From Shewanella frigidimarina (lineage in GTDB: Bacteria > Pseudomonadota > Gammaproteobacteria > Enterobacterales > Shewanellaceae), in contig NZ_RKKE01000005.1 in NCBI RefSeq assembly GCF_003797125.1, positions 124,001 to 188,000 of the forward strand: 64,000 nucleotides of DNA, given 5' to 3'. This document shows positions 59,775-64,000 of this stretch, one piece after another. The position numbers and the translations under genes were made by a program. The notes under the pieces were generated by a model. That model had not been told where the DNA came from and made no database searches. It worked only from the letters and a program-made list of their open reading frames with translations. How positions within the stretch are numbered: the first letter of the stretch is position 1; every line of letters begins with the position of its first letter.

Positions 59775-59823
59775 TCATTGACTTAGGTTATGTTGGTAAA
59801 ATAAACGTCAGTAGCTAAAACAT

Positions 59824-59858
59824 AAATACCGTATTCATTAGAATGCGGTATTTTTATT
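59824..59858 (+). terminator. Terminator of polA
   Basis: AAATACCG and CGGTATTT with ATTC/GAAT continuing the stem, then TTTATT. In the rest of the polA–Spot 42 gap I see only the palindrome at 60066. Confidence 0.85.
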
Positions 59859-60065
59859 TGGACATTGTAACTATGGCTAAACTGAACAAAAATGGACTGA
59901 AATGAACGTTTAGCGCAATAAACCCCCTATCCTCTAAGCCGCCAACTATGACTCAATCGATGTATCAATGACTAATTTAACGATAAATAATGACGCAGTT
60001 TCATCGTTCTAAGCGGCAAATAAAGACTATTTTGGGTTTGTAGTCACAGTTATTGTATCTTTTTA

Positions 60066-60082
60066 TGAAAAACAGTTTTTCA
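60066..60082. promoter_or_regulatory. Palindrome upstream of Spot 42
   Basis: TGAAAAACAGTTTTTCA, an 8+1+8 perfect palindrome centred about 39 bases before the RNA start. It is not a CRP-like sequence. A possible regulator site. Confidence 0.35.
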
Positions 60083-60112
60083 TTTTAAGGCGAATAAGCT
60101 ATTATATTCGTC

Positions 60113-60221
60113 GTAGGGTACAGAGGTTAAGATGTTCAATCTTTCAAACCTTTATTTCACTAGCGATAGTGACCAGCCAAATTCGGCGCCCCAGCAACTT
60201 AGGTTGCTGGGGCTTTTTTTT
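60113..60221 (+). ncRNA. spf: Spot 42 small RNA
   Basis: The start GTAGGGTACAGAGGTTAAGA and the following TGTTCAATCTTTCA match E. coli Spot 42 closely, and the end is a long GC stem (GCCCCAGCAAC with complement, 60188-60213) plus eight Ts. It lies between polA and engB, as in E. coli, and has the same length (109 nt). A TATATT -10 is at 60103. Spot 42 represses catabolic genes when glucose is present. Confidence 0.95.
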
Positions 60222-60446
60222 GATTTTTTTCATCATTAAAAATATTTAGAGTAAATACTTTAATGTTGATTAAAAAACAGTTATTATGTCGTCATTGAGC
60301 GTCATCAAATTGAGTTGATGGCACTTGAGTCTTGTTGAATTTAGCTTCTCCCCAAAAGAGCTAATTTATTTGTACCGATGGCCGTTTGGTTATCGGTTTT
60401 TTTTGCTTAAAAATCACCATTGTTACAATATAGAAAACACAGACGC

Positions 60447-60471
60447 AAAAAAGCCGACATCGCTGCCGGCT
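60447..60471 (-). terminator. Terminator of engB
   Basis: On the minus strand AGCCG...CGGCT around a loop, then TTTTTT. Just beyond the engB stop. Confidence 0.7.
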
Positions 60472-60507
60472 CTTAGTTTTGCTAATCTATATCATACTAC
60501 TCGACCA

Positions 60508-61182
60508 CTACTCTGGTGCTAACTCCGACGCTGACGCTTGCTCAGCCTTCTGTTCAGCTAACCATTCAGGATGACACCAATCGTTTAAGATGCTCAGCAC
60601 TTTGGGTTTACCGGTGCCTTTTAGCGATGACAACGTCTCAACTTGCACTTTATCACCAAACTCTTTTAAGGCTGCACGCACATCATTAACGGTTTTCATT
60701 TTGACGCTTTGAGTCAATTTATCCGATTTGGTTAATAATGCTAAAACTGGAATGTTGCTTAATACTGCCCATTCAATCATTTGCATATCGAGATCTTTCA
60801 ATGGATGACGGATATCCATCAATACCACCACGCCACTTAAACAAGCGCGCTTTTGTAGGTACTCGCCAAGCGCCTCTTGCCACTTATGTTTTAATGCTAA
60901 AGGGACTTGCGCAAAACCATAGCCAGGTAAATCGACTAAACGGCGATCATCATCTAGCTGAAACACGTTGATCAATTGGGTTCGACCCGGTGTTTTACTG
61001 GTTCGAGCTAAACTTTTTTGTTCAGTAAGCGCATTTAACGCGCTGGACTTACCGGCATTAGAGCGCCCAGCGAACGCAATCTCCACCCCGATATCCCCAG
61101 GAAGATACTGATCTAAATGCGCAATATCTGGCGCACTGATTAAAAACTTAGCCCTACGGAAATCGATACGAGAATCTGTCAC
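60508..61182 (-). CDS. engB: Ribosome-biogenesis GTPase EngB (YihA/YsxC)
   Basis: Start chosen at GTG 61182 ([10 protein letters not shown]), seven bases after GGAG; a TTG four codons earlier is the other option. 224 residues. GTPase motifs: G1 [10 protein letters not shown]2 SKTPGRTQ, G3 DLPGYG, G4 TKSDK. Needed for 50S ribosome assembly. Adjacent to Spot 42 as in E. coli. Confidence 0.97.
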   Translation of the reverse strand: MTDSRIDFRRAKFLISAPDIAHLDQYLPGDIGVEIAFAGRSNAGKSSALNALTEQKSLARTSKTPGRTQLINVFQLDDDRRLVDLPGYGFAQVPLALKHKWQEALGEYLQKRACLSGVVVLMDIRHPLKDLDMQMIEWAVLSNIPVLALLTKSDKLTQSVKMKTVNDVRAALKEFGDKVQVETLSSLKGTGKPKVLSILNDWCHPEWLAEQKAEQASASELAPE

Positions 61183-61311
61183 TCTTAACTCCAATTAAAT
61201 TACTTCTAGTAAACGCATTACCATAAATTTTTAACAATTGCTTACTTTTGCACGTTTTCGTGTAAAATATTAGCCTGATCACATTATATACCCAAGCAAC
61301 GCTAATATGTG

Positions 61312-61362
61312 TGATGTAGTCATAAATGATCTAGCTCTTCACGAGCATCGTAAACTACATCA
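61312..61362 (+). other. Inverted repeat in the cytochrome c4 leader
   Basis: TGATGTAGT (61312) and ACTACATCA (61354) could close a 51-nt stem-loop with a nested GCTCTTCACGAGC hairpin, about 80 bases before the gene. A regulatory leader is possible. Confidence 0.35.
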
Positions 61363-61445
61363 AAGCGCTTGGAAAAACATTTTACCACGCTTGCGGGTCT
61401 TCCTAGTAAGCTCAGGACAATAAATTAACTAGAAGTTGGAACGCC

Positions 61446-62069
61446 ATGAAAAAGTTAGCTCTTGCGCTGTCTGTAGTCGCCGCTATGTCATCACCAGTTA
61501 TGGCTGAAGGTAATGCTGAAGTAGGCAAAACTAAAGCAATCGTATGTTCTGCCTGTCACGGTGTTGACGGCAATAGCATGATTGATATGTATCCTAAATT
61601 AGCAGGCCAACACCCTGCATATCTTGAAAAACAATTAACTGAATTCCGATTAGCAGCTAAAACCGGTGGTGCTGAAGGTCGTATGGACCCAATCATGATC
61701 GGGATGTCAATGGGTCTAAGCGATGAAGACATTGCTGACATCTCAGCATTCTTCGCTAGCCAAGTAAAAGTTGTCGCCGACGTTGCCGATGTACCTGCCG
61801 CAGGTGAAAAACTGTACAAAGGCGGTGATGCTGCCCGTGGTATTACTGCATGTGTTGCATGTCATGGACCTGAAGGTGAGGGTGCAGAAGCTGCTGGTTT
61901 CCCTGCTGTTGGTGGTCAACATGCTAACTATATCAAAATTCAGCTAACAAAATTCCGTGATGCTAGTCGTCACAATGATTTAAACGGCATGATGCAAGAT
62001 GTAGCTAAAAAGCTATCAGATGCCGATATCGATGCATTATCTAAATATATTTCAAGCATTAAGAACTAA
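61446..62069 (+). CDS. Cytochrome c4, periplasmic diheme
   Basis: 207 residues with a signal peptide (cleavage near VMA-EGNAE). Two CxxCH sites, CSACH and CVACH, one in each of two similar domains, with the methionine ligands downstream (MDPIMIGM and GMMQ). It carries electrons to terminal oxidases such as cbb3. The gene sits between engB and a CsrB-like RNA. Confidence 0.95.
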   Translation: MKKLALALSVVAAMSSPVMAEGNAEVGKTKAIVCSACHGVDGNSMIDMYPKLAGQHPAYLEKQLTEFRLAAKTGGAEGRMDPIMIGMSMGLSDEDIADISAFFASQVKVVADVADVPAAGEKLYKGGDAARGITACVACHGPEGEGAEAAGFPAVGGQHANYIKIQLTKFRDASRHNDLNGMMQDVAKKLSDADIDALSKYISSIKN

Positions 62070-62090
62070 TACTACGGAATATGAGACAAT

Positions 62091-62118
62091 AAAAAATGGG
62101 CTTTCGAGCCCATTTTTT
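62091..62118 (+). terminator. Terminator of the cytochrome c4 gene
   Basis: AAAAAATGGGCT, TTCG loop, AGCCCATTTTTT. Strong and bidirectional. The next 300 bases are AT-rich without a clear gene. Confidence 0.92.
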
Positions 62119-62416
62119 ACACTTCAAAGTTTACGTTGACGTCAACTTCATCGATTATTACTTGACAGCGTTCACACTTTTAGCGTTAAATACACCCCGT
62201 ACCGAGGTAAACCCAGCTGTTTGTAATATAAATCTAATAACATCAAGCAGGTTTCGGACAGATACATTTAAGATATAAGAATAAAGATAATTCATAATAA
62301 TAATAATTTAAGACCACTCACTAATAATAAAAATATGAGTCGAGATTTCATTTTGAAATACAGGTCGTAAAATTTGTAAGGAATAGACCGATTGGTCGAC
62401 ATGCTATTTAGCACTG

Positions 62417-62801
62417 CCTTACACAACAGAGTGACTGATAGCCCAGAGTATTATTTGAAGGATTCAAATAATAGCAAACAAAGCTTATTGCTGAGGATGC
62501 ACCCGCTGGAAGCTTTATCGCTCGAAGGTATAAAGTAACAAGGATGGTTAACTAATGTCATTGAAGGCAATTAGGATAATGATGCGTCATTGAAGACCAT
62601 CTACGGAAGCTGTAGTCAGGACGGCAACAGAATATAAAAAAGCGTCATTGATGACCAATAACAATTAAAAACGGCATGGAAAGCAAAATAAATAAAGATC
62701 TGACCGGGATAGTCACATAGCAAGTACGGATACTTGGAATCAGAATAAAGTGCGTTAAGCACTATTTTACGAGGCGGCAGTTTATACTGCCGCCTTTTTT
62801 T
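62417..62801 (+). ncRNA. CsrB/CsrC-family regulatory RNA
   Basis: Between about 62417 and the terminator (62773-62801, GGCGGCAG with complement and seven Ts) there are 11 GGA motifs (62460, 62495, 62508, 62542, 62574, 62605, 62619, 62678, 62707, 62728, 62736), far more than expected. The first sits in the loop of a perfect 10-bp hairpin, the ideal CsrA site. In E. coli csrC occupies the same place, between yihA and yihI. TGTAAG (62375) and CTTACA (62418) are UvrY/GacA-like half-sites. The start is approximate. It should titrate CsrA. Confidence 0.75.
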
Positions 62802-62909
62802 ATGCTTAAATGGCCTCAATATCAACTTCATTTCAAATACTTACTTTAAATTAACCGTATACGCTATATAATCGTTTATTAAGTCAATACTTAGGTACTG
62901 CTGTATTTG

Positions 62910-63572
62910 ATGAATGTATGCCCGCTCTGTAATCATTGTGCTCAATTTTTTGTTCAAGACAAAAAAAGAGCTTTCTACATCTGCGAACGCTGTGGCTTAG
63001 TCTTTGCTAACCCAAAATCACATCTTATGCCCGATATTGAGCGTCAGCGTTACGGTCGAGCACAAAAGTCATCGAATCAAAAGCCATTATCGCAATTTAT
63101 ACTGCCACTATTAGGCCAAATATCTCAGCAACAGAGCGGCGCGTTAACTGGCCTTAATTTTGGCCGCTTACTTGACGAACAGAGCAGGCAATCCATTGTT
63201 GATGCTGGTCATCTTGTTAATCAGTACGACCCGTTTTTTGCTGCAGATCAGTCGGTACTGAAACATAGCTATGATTTTGTATGTTGTTACCGGGTATTCG
63301 AACACTTTCGTCATCCACACCGTGAATGGAAGTTACTCAATCAGCTGGTTAAGCCCAATGGCTGGTTAGCTATAAGTACACCTTTATTGACCGATCAAGA
63401 CCATTTTGCTAAATGGCATTACAAAAACAATCCAACTCATGTAAGCTTTTATCAGCAGCAGACATTCGAATATTTAGCATTAAATAGTGATTTTGAGCTA
63501 TTATTTGCATCGAAAGATCTGGTTTTGATGCAAAAATCATCAAAATCTGATATAAAGCGCATCCTTATTTAG
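62910..63572 (+). CDS. Zinc-ribbon plus degenerate methyltransferase-like protein
   Basis: Start at ATG 62910; a TTG one codon earlier is less likely. 220 residues. The N-terminus is a zinc ribbon (CPLCNHC ... CERCGLVF), and the remainder resembles class I SAM methyltransferases (VCCYRVFEHFRHPHREWKLLNQLVKPNGWLAIS), but the glycine-rich motif I is missing (NFGRLLDEQS). It may be non-catalytic. It lies between the CsrB-like RNA and yihI. Substrate unknown. Confidence 0.75.
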   Translation: MNVCPLCNHCAQFFVQDKKRAFYICERCGLVFANPKSHLMPDIERQRYGRAQKSSNQKPLSQFILPLLGQISQQQSGALTGLNFGRLLDEQSRQSIVDAGHLVNQYDPFFAADQSVLKHSYDFVCCYRVFEHFRHPHREWKLLNQLVKPNGWLAISTPLLTDQDHFAKWHYKNNPTHVSFYQQQTFEYLALNSDFELLFASKDLVLMQKSSKSDIKRILI

Positions 63573-63627
63573 TGCCTTGTAGAAATTGCTCTGCAAGGAC
63601 GTGTTTAGAAAACCTAACGAGAACATC

Positions 63628-64000
63628 ATGGCTCGCAGTAAAAAAACTCGCAAAGGCGGCGAAAACGGCGCTAAGTTTGCACCTAGAGTAAAAAAAGTTG
63701 ATCGCAACGCGGTCGATGGTAAAAAATCTGAAACCGGCCGTAAATCAGGCAGCCGTCACAATGAAACGTTGCTTAAACAAGCATCTGGTAACACTTCGGT
63801 TAAGAGTAAAGATGTACGTCATGGCAGCAAAAAGCCGGTGGCACTCACTTTACCAACAGCAGTTACTGCGCCATTAGTGGTTAAGCCTAAGCAGCCTAAA
63901 CTGACTGACGAACAGAAGTTATTGAAACTTGAAGACGATCCAAGACTAAATCAGTTACTTGACCAACTTGAAGAAGGTCGTGATTTATCTGACACTGATC
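63628..64000 (+). CDS. yihI: Der GTPase-activating protein YihI, 3' end cut by window
   Basis: 124 codons are present and the frame is open at the edge. MARSKKTRKGGENGAKF with a very basic, disordered N-terminus (KKTRKGGENG, DGKKSETGRKSGSRH), then an acidic region (KLEDDPRLNQLLDQLEEG) matches YihI, which stimulates the GTPase Der in ribosome assembly. Synteny with engB supports it. Confidence 0.92.
   Translation, partial: MARSKKTRKGGENGAKFAPRVKKVDRNAVDGKKSETGRKSGSRHNETLLKQASGNTSVKSKDVRHGSKKPVALTLPTAVTAPLVVKPKQPKLTDEQKLLKLEDDPRLNQLLDQLEEGRDLSDTD

Noticed and set aside
62449..62473. Long perfect hairpin as an intrinsic terminator
   Set aside because: It has no T-run and carries AGGA in its loop, which fits the first CsrA site of the RNA better.

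Overview
The window looks like chromosomal DNA of a marine Shewanella or a close relative in the Alteromonadales. This is inferred from gene content and order: polA–Spot 42–engB–cytochrome c4–CsrB-like RNA–yihI, split flavocytochrome c respiration genes, a MobB–MoeA fusion, tungstate uptake genes and kdkA/waaA/hldD core-LPS genes. Base composition looks fairly even. I saw no transposase, phage, CRISPR, rRNA or tRNA. All calls come from reading the sequence; no searches or alignments were run.

Bases 1-7.4k hold a compact anaerobic-respiration locus: a LysR regulator (cut at the left edge), a Dcu-type carrier, an outer-membrane barrel, a periplasmic cupin with the metal and tyrosine signature of the DMSP lyase DddY, a secreted tetraheme cytochrome c and a Tat-exported flavoprotein reductase. 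The simplest reading is that DMSP is cleaved in the periplasm to DMS and acrylate, and acrylate then serves as electron acceptor. A 16-base palindrome, TTGGAATTAATTCCAA, and two variants lie upstream of the lyase gene and of the reductase operon, which suggests a common regulator.

Bases 7.4-24k carry an envelope/signalling set (a secreted protein, two tandem four-repeat membrane proteins, a two-component system), an XRE/DUF3612 regulator with a divergent partner, a sigma-54 activator next to ccoG with visible sigma-54 promoter and palindromic sites, a PqiA-like protein, a four-gene operon joining a cupredoxin-like protein, an EAL phosphodiesterase, a DUF3034 protein and a truncated haemoglobin, and an HD-GYP protein.

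Bases 24-38k hold menF, a queuosine-precursor transporter with a probable preQ1 riboswitch, the Fur-controlled small RNA RyhB, a sigma-54 two-component system, the tungstate transporter tupABC behind its own sigma-54-type promoter, and molybdenum-cofactor genes mobA, mobB-moeA and moaA. mutM follows.

Bases 38-51k are the core-LPS/surface polysaccharide region: a Wzi-like protein, coaD, glycosyltransferases of families 25, 9, 8 and 4, hldD, kdkA and waaA. Bases 51-64k carry a TetR regulator, kbl-tdh (threonine catabolism), glpE-glpG, elbB, polA, Spot 42, engB, cytochrome c4, a CsrB/CsrC-type RNA, a degenerate methyltransferase and the start of yihI.
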